A DNA stretch of 64,000 nucleotides from Paracamarosporium sp. OC-R06-R3. Taxonomy: Eukaryota; Ascomycota; Dothideomycetes; Pleosporales; Didymosphaeriaceae. Position numbers and translations under genes: made by a program. The notes below the pieces were generated by a model. The model was not told where the DNA came from. It saw only the letters and a list, made by a program, of their open reading frames with translations, and did no database searches. This document shows, one piece after another, positions 42,492 to 54,069 of this stretch (its first letter is position 1; every line of letters begins with the position of its first letter). The stretch spans positions 224,010-288,009 of the forward strand of contig JACVRA010000189.1 of NCBI GenBank assembly GCA_019828545.1, written 5' to 3'.

Positions 42492-44634
42492 ATGCGCTCC
42501 TCAATGTCTCTCAAGGCGCTGGCCCTCGCGGCCGCCGCCCTCCAAGGTGCTCACGCGTTGGACCTCGCGAAGCTCCGCCAGTTCGGCGAGATGGTACGTC
42601 GTTCCTAGCTATGCGGTGCAGCCCTCGACCAATTCGGAGCTTGTGCTCGCAGGAGTCCAGCCCCGCGTCTTTGTACATGACTGACGTTTGAAACAGGCCG
42701 AATCAGGCCTCTACCCTGACGGCACGCCCATGCACTCGGAAGAAGTCATGCAGTCGCTGGCCGTCGGTCCCGCGGCCGACCCGGAGGTCATTGTGCCCGA
42801 GTACGTGGAGCTTCCTCTGAACCACTTCGGCAAGAAGGGCTCTTCGGACGGCACCTATTACAACCGGTTCTGGGTGAGCACCGATGCGTATAAGCCCGGT
42901 GCGCCCGTCTTCCTGTACGATGTGGGCGAGGCCAATGGTGAAAACTATGTCGACACCCGGTTGCGCAGGAATGTCACTACGACGAATATGTTCAGGGGGC
43001 TGGTGGATAAGTATCAGGGGATTGGCATTGTTTGGGAGCACCGGTACTGTGAGTTTTTCCGCCTTTTTGAATCTTTTTTGTTCGTGGGTTCTTCGGTGCG
43101 TTGTGCCGGGATATGCTCTACGAGGATAAGTAACATGCAGCAACATCAACTAGAGTTACAGTACTTTAGGGTGCTTGTCTGCATGTGAACCGTCTATCCT
43201 GAAGCAATACGCTGTATAAGACGTACTGTGTATGCGGTCGAATTTTGATCTATTCCGCGACGAAGGAGGAAAGGGAAGGGCTGACATCAGACATAGACGG
43301 TAATTCCACCCCAGGAAACGTCCCGATCACTGTAGACACCAAGCCTGAAGTCTTCAAATGGCTCAACACTGAGCAATCGCTCAAGGACATCGTCGTCTTT
43401 GCGGATCAGTTCTCTCGCCCCAACATCAACTACACGCTCACCCCCGCAAAAACGCCATGGATCATGATTGGCGGGTCATACCCTGCTATGCGCACCGCCT
43501 TCATGCGTGACCAGTACCCTGAGACCATCTTTGCGGGTTTCGCTTCCAGCGCACCGACAGAGGCAAAGGTCGATATGAGTGTTTACTTCGAGCCTGTTGC
43601 ACGCGGTATGGAGAGGTACGGTGCAGGAAACTGCTCAAAGGACCTGCACGCTGCTATTCTGTACATCGACAAGGAGCTTGGAAAAGGCGGCAAGGCAGCT
43701 GCAGCTATCAAGCAGCAGTTCCTTGGAGCCGGAGCGGAGAAGAACACACATGCCACCTTCGCCGATGCACTGACTGCCATCTTCGGATACTGGCAATCTT
43801 ATGGACTCGACGGATCGCCCTGGAGCCTTGGTGATCTTTGCAACCACATCGAAACCGATCCCGTCACCACCAAGGTCGCTGGCAAGGACGGCTGGGCCAA
43901 GACGAAGGGTGCCAAGTTCGTAGTTAACCAGTGGGCAACCTGGAAACCATTTGTTGGCGTCGTCAATGACTTCATGGAGACGACTTGCTCAGGCGACAAG
44001 AACGTGACGGCCGAGTGCAATCTGGACCTCCCGTTCACGGATCCGAGCAGTGTGAGCTGGACGTGGCAGTACTGCACGCAGTGGGGTAAGCTCAGACCAT
44101 TTCTTCCATCCTGTTTCCTTCATAAACAAGGCTCGTCAAGCAAACATATACATAGAGTAGAAACACTGACACCTCCCAGGCTTCCTCCAATCCGCGAACC
44201 TGGGCCCCAACCAACTCGTCTCCAAGTACAACTCCCTCCAGCACCAACACGACATCTGCCACCGCCAGTTCCCCACGGCCAAAGCGCCCCTCTTCCCCGA
44301 CTGGCCGCAGACAGACCGTACCAACGCCATCTTCGGCGGCTGGGACATCCGCCCCTCGCAGCTGTACTGGTCCGGCGGCGAATTCGACCCCTGGCGCACG
44401 CTGTCCCCGCTCTCCGCCGAACCCTGGGCGCCGCACCCGCGCGCATTCACGAACCCGCCTCGCTGCGGCGAGGGCCAAGACGAGGACGAGATCTTCGGGT
44501 ACGTCCTCAAGAACGCGCAGCATTGCTATGATTTCAGGACTACGGTTGCGCTGGGTGAGACGAGCAGGAATTTCTTCTACAAGGCGCTGGATGGGTGGTT
44601 GAAGTGCTTTAAGCCGAAGAAGGGGGGGTATTAG
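42492..44634 (+). CDS. Secreted serine peptidase, family S28
   Basis: Four exons (42492-42593, 42697-43048, 43297-44085, 44180-44634) give 565 residues. The signal peptide (to about residue 22, ending GAHA) points to secretion. Landmarks are LPLNHFG and FWVSTDAYKPGAPVFLYDVGE near the N-terminus, WEHRYYGNSTP joined across the 248-nt intron 2, and GGSYPAM, which holds the catalytic Ser. The Asp is in WSGGEFDPWRT and the His in KNAQHCYDF. S28 enzymes (prolyl carboxypeptidase and DPP2 group) remove residues next to proline at acidic pH and serve extracellular protein breakdown. Several N-x-S/T sites agree with secretion. Homologues in other fungi have the same triad order. Confidence 0.92.
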
Positions 44635-45025
44635 AGGATATGGTGTGGGGGTGAGGGGGGTGGAGAAGGTGAAATGAAGAATTGAAATGAAATGAAATGA
44701 TGTGTAATTTATGCTGCGCTGTGATGTGATGTGCTGTGCTATGTACTTCAAGTGATGTCGTAGCCGTGTGAAGTAGAAACCCATGTGCGTTATTGTCAAG
44801 GTAGAGTTGGATGCCGTATCAGGGACATCTGAGAGGTCCGTCGGGCCGTATATCTCTACAAGACGCCGCGCATGAAACCTCACATGCTCTCTCAATATAC
44901 ACTAACGCAACGCCGTCGACTACACTAGCACTAATCACTCACAACATGCACCGGCACCGACACTTCGTGTAAAGCCAATCGGCACCGTTCATGCACTCAG
45001 TCAGCACGGCGAAGATACGCCACCA
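44635..45025. other. Intergenic after the S28 peptidase
   Basis: No gene. Shortly after the stop codon there are GAAAT pentamer repeats (about 44684-44700) and alternating GTGAT/GTGCT text, probably 3' untranslated sequence. Confidence 0.5.
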
Positions 45026-45451
45026 TCAAGCCGACCCAACGATGACACACCTCCAGCACGAATCCATGTGCTGCCCCTCCCTCGCATTCATCACGAGGCA
45101 AAAACAGTATGCATTCCAGGCATCACCGTCGCGATACTCGATGCACACCGATCCGATGTAGGTAATCGAACATGAGTACCTCATCAGCGACGACCGCCTC
45201 GGGAAGATTCCTGCACGGCTATCGAGGTGGGTGTACGTGCGTATGACGAGATCTACGCTTGTTGTCGAAGAGTCTGGTTGTGCTTTGTATGTTGTGGGTA
45301 TTCGGATTGGTGTTTTCTGCATGGAGGCTTGCTTTGCTTTGCTGGGTGGGGTTTGGGGGGCTTTTGTTCGTGCGGATGTAATCGAAGAGAAGGGTTGCTG
45401 TGGAGTTGTGAGGAAGTTGGTTTTTGGGGGTGGGTTGGATGGAAGATTCAT
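45026..45451 (-). CDS. Doubtful small Cys-containing protein
   Basis: An open frame of 141 codons with an ATG start. The first half is Pro/Thr/Ser/Lys-rich; the second has eight cysteines, including YCFC and CWRC near the end. It has no signal peptide, and I recognise no family. It lies alone in 2.2 kb without any other candidate, and the opposite strand is G/T-rich, so the composition of this frame may be accidental. Listed so it is not lost; it could equally be noise. Confidence 0.22.
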   Translation of the reverse strand: MNLPSNPPPKTNFLTTPQQPFSSITSARTKAPQTPPSKAKQASMQKTPIRIPTTYKAQPDSSTTSVDLVIRTYTHLDSRAGIFPRRSSLMRYSCSITYIGSVCIEYRDGDAWNAYCFCLVMNAREGQHMDSCWRCVIVGSA

Positions 45452-46850
45452 TGGGGGTGGTTTGGCTTGGTGATTGATGACGGGTTGCGTGGTGTTTGAA
45501 GATTCATTGGGGATAATTTAGCTTAGTGATTGCTGTCAGGTTGTGTGGTATTTGTTCTGGGATGGTATGTGAGATGGAATAGATATGGTACTGTGGCTCT
45601 GTGGCTCGGCGTAGCATTCTGGGTTCGGTTTGTGCTGACGAATGGTCTCAATTGTTGGGCTGTCGCGATGGGCACGTATGTATCTCGGTTCAGATGATTG
45701 CAAGTAGCAGCCTTGGAACATGGCCAGTCAGTGAACAGAAGGACACCTTACTTGTCCTATGTTTGTTTGGTTTCTAGCTGGTTGTTTACGGCCAAGCCGT
45801 CTCCTACTCTGGCGGTTGCTCGAGTGTGCAGAGGTACAGTGGAACGAATCTCCGGTTGCATTTCGTCATACGAGGCGCCCTGGTACTGGGGTAACGCGTA
45901 CTCGGACCCAACGTTGACGCACCAACGACCAGTTAGCGCGCTCCCCATCGGTGGTCCGACAGCCAACGTGGAGCGCAACCAAACTCTTGGGTCTTCCGAT
46001 AGTGTGTCGTCCAAGTCGTGAAACAGGTGGGTCTCTGCGCCCAGAGTGAACCAAAAAAAATTTCCGCAAGACGCAAGATTGCAGCTCCACGGACATGGCT
46101 TCTGAAGTGAGGCATGTGTGATACGCATGGCTGAGGATACGAAGGTCGGATAGGCGACGCAATATAGCGATATTGCAAATGCATCGGACATATGTACGGG
46201 GGGCCGAGATGGAGCGTCTATCGATAGCTCGTCAGCGCACAGAGCAGATCCCTGCCAAACACGAACCGACCCGTCAGCCAATGCTCCACCTCTGCTCAGG
46301 AGAAGTCAGCCCGTTTCGTTCCTCGTCGTTGCCCTCGTTCCCATAGCAATGCCACAGGCTGTCGTTGGCAACCGAGACGGTGCCTCTGTCGGTGGATTGG
46401 AGGCGGCACTGGCCTCAATTCGTGCCGTACTGTAGCCGTTGCAACGGACAGCGATGCCATTTGCACAGAAAGGTCGTGCCATGCCTGCGCGGATCCCAGA
46501 TGGTGACGTTTGGCCAGCCCCTCCACCATCTCTGCGCCATTCGACAATCGCGGCGACGCGTGCTAACGTCCAACCCAGCTCAAGGCCGCATGCTCCGCCC
46601 CCATTGGACGACTCCTCCACTAGTTGCTGCTCCCAGGCCTCCACTGCGTACGCTGTGGGACTTGGCGCGCCTATTGGAATGTCTTAAAACAGAAGCGTGT
46701 GGTCGCTGGTGCGGCTGAGCATTTTCCGAGCTGCTCTCGAATGTCTTGCGCTTCTGGCCCGCCTCGGTGAGGAACGCAACTTTTCAATCCAGCGCTTCCA
46801 GCACTTCGATTCCCACGTTCCTTCGCAGAGACACCGCATTGCTGGACAGG
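45452..46850. other. Intergenic, 1.4 kb
   Basis: Only overlapping frames without family features on both strands (for example 45757-46281 minus, 46306-46644 minus, 46365-46718 plus). Probably the upstream region of the next gene. Confidence 0.45.
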
Positions 46851-47513
46851 ATGATGGCCGTAGAGCAGCCGCAGTCGCCCTCGCTGCTGAGAAGGTCGAC
46901 CTCTCTCTTCAGACGCTTCTCCAAACGAGAAGCACGGCCAAACCGGTCTACAACGCCAGACCCGTCGCCCTCGCCGCTCTCAGCACCCCGCAAGCTGCAG
47001 CGCCGCGCCGCAAAAGAAGGCCTCAACCCAGCCATGATCACGCACCTCCAAACCATCGAAGTCACGCACACGGCCCCCGCAGTCAGCCCCCCAAGACCAA
47101 ACATCGAGCCGCGACACCGAGTCCTAGCCTCCGACATGCGCACCACGCCGTTCCCCACCTCGCCCTTCGTCCAAACCATCGCATGGAACGTCTTCCTCAA
47201 CCCGGACCAAGTCTACAGCCTCGTCATGGGGTTCCGCCCCAGGCACATGGACGACAAATGGTTCATCTACGCCGAGGGCCCCGACTTCTCCGGTAAGCTC
47301 AAAGTGCATTTCCACCGCAGCTGGACGGGGACCAAGATCGCGGAGCTGTTCGTGCTGATCGACTTGAAGGGCGAGGGCGCCGGCAAGGTCGTCGGCATCA
47401 AGTGGAATCGGTCCGAGCAGACGAATGGCATGGAGCAGGAGGAGGTCAAGTACATGGTTTCGACGGCGTGCGCGTTCGTGCTTGGTGTTAAGTTGGATAA
47501 TGGCGTTTTATGA
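46851..47513 (+). CDS. Conserved-looking hypothetical protein
   Basis: A single exon of 220 residues from the ATG at 46851 (the frame continues upstream but without ATG). A basic, Ser/Arg-rich N-terminus (LLRRSTSLFRRFSKRE) is followed by a folded-looking domain from about 120: DDKWFIYAEGPDF, then KLKVHFHRSWTGTKIAEL and VLIDLKGEG, ending in a hydrophobic strand AFVLGVKL. No signal peptide or membrane helix is present. I do not recognise the family with confidence; the even mix of hydrophobic and charged residues in the last 100 residues, unlike the surrounding chance frames, is the reason to call it a gene. Confidence 0.6.
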   Translation: MMAVEQPQSPSLLRRSTSLFRRFSKREARPNRSTTPDPSPSPLSAPRKLQRRAAKEGLNPAMITHLQTIEVTHTAPAVSPPRPNIEPRHRVLASDMRTTPFPTSPFVQTIAWNVFLNPDQVYSLVMGFRPRHMDDKWFIYAEGPDFSGKLKVHFHRSWTGTKIAELFVLIDLKGEGAGKVVGIKWNRSEQTNGMEQEEVKYMVSTACAFVLGVKLDNGVL

Positions 47514-49965
47514 GTGCGGGTCCAGCTGGTAACGAAAGCGTAATGATTAATGGTTTTGTTTGGGTTCTGGCGTCATGTGGGTGGTATGTGTGGGATTTGT
47601 GCATAGGTGTTTATGGGTTTAGGGTGCGGCTTTGTTAGGTAGGCTTCTTTGGGTGTGTTGTGTGGGTTGGATCTAATTGCCTCAGAGCTGGGGAGGTTAT
47701 CTTCTTTGCATATATTGTTGGGGAACGTCTGGGTAATCGTGTAGATAGTGTAAATTGATAACGGACCTGCGCGGTTCGAAGTGACGCGATTTAGTAAGGA
47801 CGTTAGGGAAGTAAACTTTGTTTATGTACGTGTGGTGGTAGCATGTTATGTGAGGCTAACTAGGACCTCGTTCGTATCTCTACGTGTTGCACGCCGACTT
47901 TGACCAGCGCCTTGTTATGCGTACTAGTCTTCTTGTTTAGATACTTCATAGTTGTCGTTCAGCTCGTTACATGTTTCATGGCTTCAGCAGAAGGTATCAG
48001 TCATTTCGGTGTGCTGGGCGAGCCATTGGCGCTTGCGGATCGAACGAGCAAGACACATATCGAAATAGAGACTTGGGTCACGTCAGGCTGTCAATTCGCG
48101 TCAAATATGTAATACTTTCTGATTGGTGCACGTGTAATGCAACACCATCTTGTGTATCTTGAAGCGATCTACATCTTCAAGAAGTCCCACGATCAAGTAA
48201 ATTACATACATCGCAGCGAGAACGTCCCCATTCCACCATCAGAGCAGCCATCTAATCCCCGTAGCAAAGCCCCAACAATAGCGGTCAAAGATACCACTAC
48301 CTCTCCCCCTCCGGTACCACTCACCTTCAACAACACAATCCCCACTTCCGAAGGAGCAAGAGCAACAGCACAGCCAAACTCACCGCCACGACCATCCCCG
48401 CTGCCAATCTTTTAATAGAATACACACTCGGCTGTGGACAGTCAGCAAATTCGACCACTTCTGTCCGAATCAGGTCGGAACGCCTTGGCCGCGGAACGTG
48501 ACTTGCCACACAACGACACAGCCACGCCAAGCATCCTTCCTGCTGCGAAACCTCTGCGTGCGGGCTATTTTAGGGGTCTGGTGTCGTTTGCTTGTGGGTG
48601 AACGATGGGTGTGTCTGGGATGGTGCTTGGGGTGGGCTGTTCGTTCTGCGTGCGAGAGGTTCGTGAGGGTTACTGTTGTTGGGGACTCTCGAGAAGATGG
48701 AATTGAGCGCGTTTTGGTTGGTCCCGTGTTAGTAGGGGAATGGTCGTTTATTGGCTTCGAGTGTTGCGGCGATGATATGTGGGACTGCCTGGTTGAGCCC
48801 AGGACTGCTTCGTTTGATGGTGTACTGCGGGCACCGATATCATGGCAACAAGCATGTTCTGGTAGTACTAAATGCTGCTGGCTTTCTGGTGATCTGTTAT
48901 AGTGCCGACGAGGAGAGCGTTTCACTGTAATGGGGGAGATTTTAGTAAAGACTATAGCACGGAATAATTGACGAAGTTAGCAATGCATGACACTCATGAA
49001 CGCATATTAAAGCGTGCTTTTCACTTACAGTATAGAAAGAATAGGTACTATGGAGATAGAGGGAAGTAAAATCACCTTTTTATAACCTCGGAAAGATCAA
49101 TCAGTACTCGTACTTTTGCAATCACTCCCAAAGGCGTTGTCTCCTACAAGCTTAATAGCTTAGTAAAGGTATAGTATTCAGTGCGTAGCTCTGCTGTGGT
49201 ACCGACTCACTAGGGTCCCACGCTGGGCCAACGCCAACTCAACCAGTACTCGTAAGACATGCTAGCAAGGTATGAAACGGTTCTATTATTTGCATTCGCG
49301 CTCTACAGTAAATAGGTGCGTAGTTGTACCTACAGCTAAAATCTAAACGAGAGTCTGAACTATCTTCTTAAAATGAGGTGTCCGGAATTACTGTCGGATG
49401 CGCATCTTAGAAAAGGGTTTATGTCGGGAAACGTTTTCCAGTATTTCTTGACAAGGGTTTTCTTCGTGGAGAATCGCGCTAGGTCTCCGCCTTTGCTCAC
49501 GCGCTAAGTACACCGCCTAACAACTTGAGTAGTAGGTAGCATGAGCATATTCGAGCCGATGCAATCTGCAGTGACGTGATTGGGCGTAAGTAAGCTGCCC
49601 ATCACCGGCAAGGGCTGACTCGACTGACTGACTCGAAATGGTCCGATTTCGAACTAGTCTTAGAAGCTATCGCGACATACTTGGATTGGGGGTAGTTGCT
49701 AAGGTAAATACCAAGCAGCAGCTATGTGTACAATCCTGATCAGTCTACATTACCCCGCTCGAGTAACTGGCCATGAGGAAATCGCCGAGAAAACTACCCC
49801 ACAAGTTGGATTGGCACAACATCTAGATCTCAAGCATATTAATACGTGTGCTCGTCATGTCTACAATAGCCTGGGTGCTTGTGAAAGAGGTGTATCTTGA
49901 CTGCAACATTCTCCAAATTTATCCCATCTCGAATTTCTAGGCGAAAATTCTAGCACACCAACACA
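47514..49965. other. Gene-free 2.4 kb at the edge of the transporter region
   Basis: No gene I can support. Minus frames at 48327-48530 (with a 15-residue hydrophobic run) and 48470-48925 lack any family feature. From about 48900 to 49900 the DNA is A/T-richer than upstream and contains short direct repeats: the word CAGTACTCGTA occurs near 49102 and again near 49243, and GTGCGTAG-like text near 49181 and 49316. This looks like decayed repetitive DNA between the housekeeping block and the catabolic genes. Confidence 0.45.
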
Positions 49966-51775
49966 ATGGCTGCAACCTTTGAGGCTGCTCGGGACTTGGA
50001 AAAGAAAGACACGACGATACAGCTCGAGAATACTGGCGATGAATTGAAGCAAGGTGTGGTGACTACACTTTCACCCAAACAACAAAAGCGGCTCATGTAA
50101 GCAGAGCCTGGGATCAGACTAACAGCGACTAATCTCCGTAGACGAAGAATCGACGCACGGATGCTTCCTATTCTAGGATTGATGTATTCGATTTCTTTGA
50201 TTGATCGGACTAACCTTGGTCTTGCTCTTGTTGCTGGAATGCAAACAGATCTCGGACTCGCAGTGGGCAATCGGTATACCATTGTTGTTATGATCTTTTT
50301 TGTCGCGTATATGTAGGTTCCAAAGGTGTTTAACGTAATGTAAAACGCTAATGAACCCCCCAAGTCTATTCGAGATTCCAAGCGTAGGTCTCCTAGGCTC
50401 CGATGGTGGAACACAACTAACATCGCAGTAGAACCTTGTGCTGCCAAGGGTCGGTCCTGCAAATTGGCTTGCCTTCCTAGGTGTCAGCTTTGGACTGATA
50501 TTGATCGGCACTGGTTTTGTAAAATCCTGGGGTACGCTTGTGTTATGCAGGTTTCTTCTTGGTATGACTGAAGCTGGATTTCTCCCAGGTGAGTTATCGG
50601 CATGTACTCACCGCTCATGTCGCTAATTCCACTCCCAGGTTGTACCTATCTTATCACCTGCTGGTACACGCGATACGAGGTTGGCAAAAGGCTGTCTAGC
50701 TTCTGGATACTGTCTGTGTTGGCGAGCGGCTTCTCCGCTATTCTTGCCTACGCCTTGACTTTACTGGCTGGAACACATGGGCTGAATGGGTGGAGCTGTA
50801 AGTATAGGCAAATTGCGGAAAATCTAGGGTCAAACGTATTGACCCATTCAAGGGATCTTCATAATCGAGGGTGCCATTACTGTCGGCGTATGCATCGTCG
50901 GTTGGTTTCTCATCATTGACTTCCCAACGCGTGCCGGCAAGTTTCTCGGCCCTGATGAGCAAAGATTCATCATCGATCGGCTGAATGAAGATCGCCAAGA
51001 TGGGGAAGAAGACAAGATGACGTTTGCCGTGGCGGTTCATCATTTGAAGGACTGGCGTTTGTACATTTGGGCTTTCAACCTTATGGCCTCTACTCTACCT
51101 GGATATGCGTATTCGTATTTCTTGCCTGTAATCCTACGAGAAGGAATGGGTTTCAGCACGGCAAGAAGCCAATTACTAGCGGCGCCTCCATACGCATTCG
51201 CTGCAATCGTTGCATTTACGTCCGGTTGGCTCGGCGACAAATACAAGATCCGAGGTCCGATTATTGCGATACATCAGATCCTCACCGCAGCCGGTATGCT
51301 AATCACAGCTTATGCCAAGAACAACGCGGTTAGATATTTTGGTGCTTTCCTCGGTAAGGCATTCCCTTTTCTCGTGATCGGTTATGCTGATGTTATCTTC
51401 AACTAGGTATTGGCTTTCTTCAGTTCTGCGTGCCTGGTGTCCTTACTTTCCAAGCCAACAACATTACGCAGCATTCCAAACGCGCCATAGCGAGTGCAAC
51501 ATGCCTAATTGGCGGAGGGCTTGGAGGTATAATTGCCGGCGTTGCCTTCATTGCTAGCGAGAGTCCGACTTACACGGTAGGTAGCAGACAAGCTTACGAG
51601 ACTGATCTGATTACTGATATTCTTGTAGACCGGAATATTTACGACTCTGGGCTTTTCGGTCGCAAGTGTTCTTCTCATAGTAGTGCTGGATTTACACTTG
51701 TGGAGGTGTAACAAGGCAGTCAAGGCAGGGAAGAGGCAAAACGAAGGTATCGAGGGATGGATGTATACATTGTAG
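49966..51775 (+). CDS. MFS anion:cation symporter, Dal5/allantoate-permease type
   Basis: Eight exons (49966-50096, 50142-50312, 50365-50383, 50432-50588, 50639-50797, 50853-51353, 51407-51576, 51629-51775) give 484 residues. One exon is only 19 nt and codes for ILFEIPS, the end of helix 2. Signature parts: RRIDARMLPILGLMYSISLIDRTNLG (part: SLIDRTNLG), FEIPSNLVLPRVGP, FLLGMTEAGFLPG, WIFIIEGAITV after intron 5, and a twelve-helix layout with a central loop at about 230-270. This family (TC 2.A.1.14) carries allantoate, vitamins, phthalate or other organic anions with protons. The substrate cannot be read from sequence. Upstream of the GH1 gene in the same direction, 650 bp apart. Confidence 0.9.
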
Positions 51776-52424
51776 GTATACAGGTCGAAGACTTCTGGTA
51801 TTCCAACAAAGGTGACGAATCTTATCCATAGTGTAGTGTTTCAATTTTCATCTAAATGCGACGGCTCTGTTTTCTATAATGTCAGTGTTGGACCGCCAAG
51901 GACCTAGTAATGACGAACTAGGCATCTCTCTCTAGGTTCTATCTACATCGTTTTGATACACACCGTGGTAAACTCGTATATGTCATGTCTGGATACGCAC
52001 TCACGTCCGGGCCACAACACCGGCGCTTGTAAGCGAACCACTCAAAACTTCCGAACTGTCTATATCACCGGGACTAACTTAATTCATACATCTAATTCAA
52101 AGTACTGAGGTAGCGCATGGCATGGGAGCGGATGTCTCCACGTTCTCGCCTGATGTGCTTATCAGCTGTTTGCTCGATGTTGTGGGCCGTTTGAATCAAG
52201 ATCATCCTAGAAATAGCTCCAAGCATGCGTGGAGTTTCTCCCGGTAACACGTGCGACCCAGAAATTATCTGAACCATCTTCAGTCGTTAAATAGTCTGCT
52301 GACGCCAGAAACGTCCATGTCCGAATTTCTCTTGACTGACTCTTACCAATCCTCACTTAGACCACGCTGTTGGCTCGTATTTTCCATATCACCATTCATT
52401 TAGTATTCACACCGATATACTATC
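51776..52424. promoter_or_regulatory. Promoter region of the GH1 gene
   Basis: A gap of 649 bp without a gene between the Dal5-type porter and the beta-glucosidase, both on the + strand. A short C/T-rich stretch precedes the ATG. I found no clear regulatory palindrome here. Confidence 0.4.
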
Positions 52425-53993
52425 ATGTCGGAAGAGGCTGCTATGTGGGCGAAAGCCGAAGACACGAAGTTCTGCGATCTTACAGGTTTCAATCTCCCAG
52501 TCGAAAACCTCAGACTTCCAGAGGATTTCATCTGGGGCGCTGCCACAGCAGCGTACCAAGTCGAGGGCGCCGCTCAACAAGACGGTAAAGGCCAGTCATG
52601 GTGGGACACATACAGTCATCGACAACCTTCCCGTACGAATGGCGAGAATGCGGACGTCACATGCGATCACTATACCCGTTTCGAAGAAGACGTCAAACTC
52701 ATGAAATATCTGGGTCTAGAAACTTATCGTTTTTCTATTGCTTGGACTCGCATCATTCCGTTAGGAGGCCGCAATGATCCGATCAATGAGGCAGGCATAG
52801 CTTTCTATAACCGGCTCCTCGATACTCTGCTCGACCACGGGATTACTCCCTCTGTTACGCTTTATCATTGGGATTTGCCACAGGCTCTGTACGATCGGTA
52901 CAACGGCTTTCTCGATACAGCAGAATTTCGGGCAGATTTTGAAAATTACGCACGTTTGTGTTTCAGTCAATTTGGTGACCGTGTCAAAAACTGGGTGACG
53001 TTCAATGAACCTTACATCATTTCCATCTTTGGACATTTGAACGGAAGCCTAGCGCCGGGACATTGCGCGGAGCCTGATATTGCAACGGATACCAAAACAG
53101 AACCTTGGCGTGTTGGACATACCATAATCTTATCGCATGCATCAGTCGTGCGCATGTATGCCGAAGAATTTCTTCCCGCACAACAGGGAAGAATCTCGAT
53201 TGTTCTGAACGGTCATTTCTATGAGCCACATGATACTGCGCGACAAGCTGATATTGATGCTGCTCAGATCCGCCTTGAGTTCTACATTGGCTGGTTTGGA
53301 GACACGATTTTCCTTGGAAAGGATTACCCTACCTGTATGAAAGAGTACCTTGGCTCACGGTTACCGTCATTCACATTTGACGAGCTGGAACTTCTTAAAG
53401 AGTCATCTTCAATCAACGCCTTTTACGGCATGAATCATTATTCCACGAAGTTCGCTCGACAACTCACCACACCTCCGGCGGACGATGACTGGACAAGGAA
53501 CATCGAGGAATCAGCGGTGAACAGCAAAGGCGAAGAGATTGGCCCTCCATCGAGCATGCCATGGTTAAGAATTGCACCAGGCGGTTTCAGAAAGCTTCTC
53601 AATTGGGTATGGAATCGTTACAAGTTGCCCATCATCATTACGGAGAACGGCTGCCCTTGTCCCGGCGAAGCAGACCTTAATGTGGCGATGGAGGATGAAT
53701 TCCGACAGAGGTATTTTGGTCTGTACCTTGACGCCATCTCTCGCGCCATTTACGAAGATGGCGTCAGAGTTGAAGGATACTACGCTTGGTCACTGATGGA
53801 CAACTACGGTAGGTTTCTTAAATCTAGGACTTAATTTGCATCCTACTGATATTGAATCTTAGAATGGTCCTCTGGATATGGTCCACGCTACGGCATCGTG
53901 CACGTTGACTTTAAAACCCTCAAACGAACACCAAAGAAGTCTGCGTACTACCTCAAAGATACATTTACAAAGCGTCGTAACATCAGCCCGTGA
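52425..53993 (+). CDS. GH1 beta-glucosidase, intracellular
   Basis: Two exons (52425-53808, 53863-53993) give 504 residues. It is a complete glycoside hydrolase family 1 enzyme. The acid/base Glu is E195 in VTFNEP, the nucleophile is E407 in ITENG, and the substrate-binding Gln-His-Trp-Asn-Glu layout is present (AYQVEGA, LYHWDLP). [15 protein letters not shown] near residues 35-49 is the family entry motif. The N-terminus ([13 protein letters not shown]) has no hydrophobic run, so the enzyme is cytosolic and must act on imported beta-glucosides such as cellobiose or plant phenolic glucosides (inference). It ends 76 bp before the convergent stop of the regulator, with a sugar porter just beyond, which fits a utilisation cluster. 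Confidence 0.96.
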
Positions 53994-54069
53994 AACTTCT
54001 TTCCCCCGTTTGTAGACCTTAATAGACATTTATTGGCGACGCTCCAATCACAGAATATCGCAATTATAT

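Noticed and set aside
48327..48925. Two minus-strand frames, one with a Leu-rich run
   Set aside because: Composition looks random, neither has a domain, and the hydrophobic run is a chance reading of a repetitive stretch.
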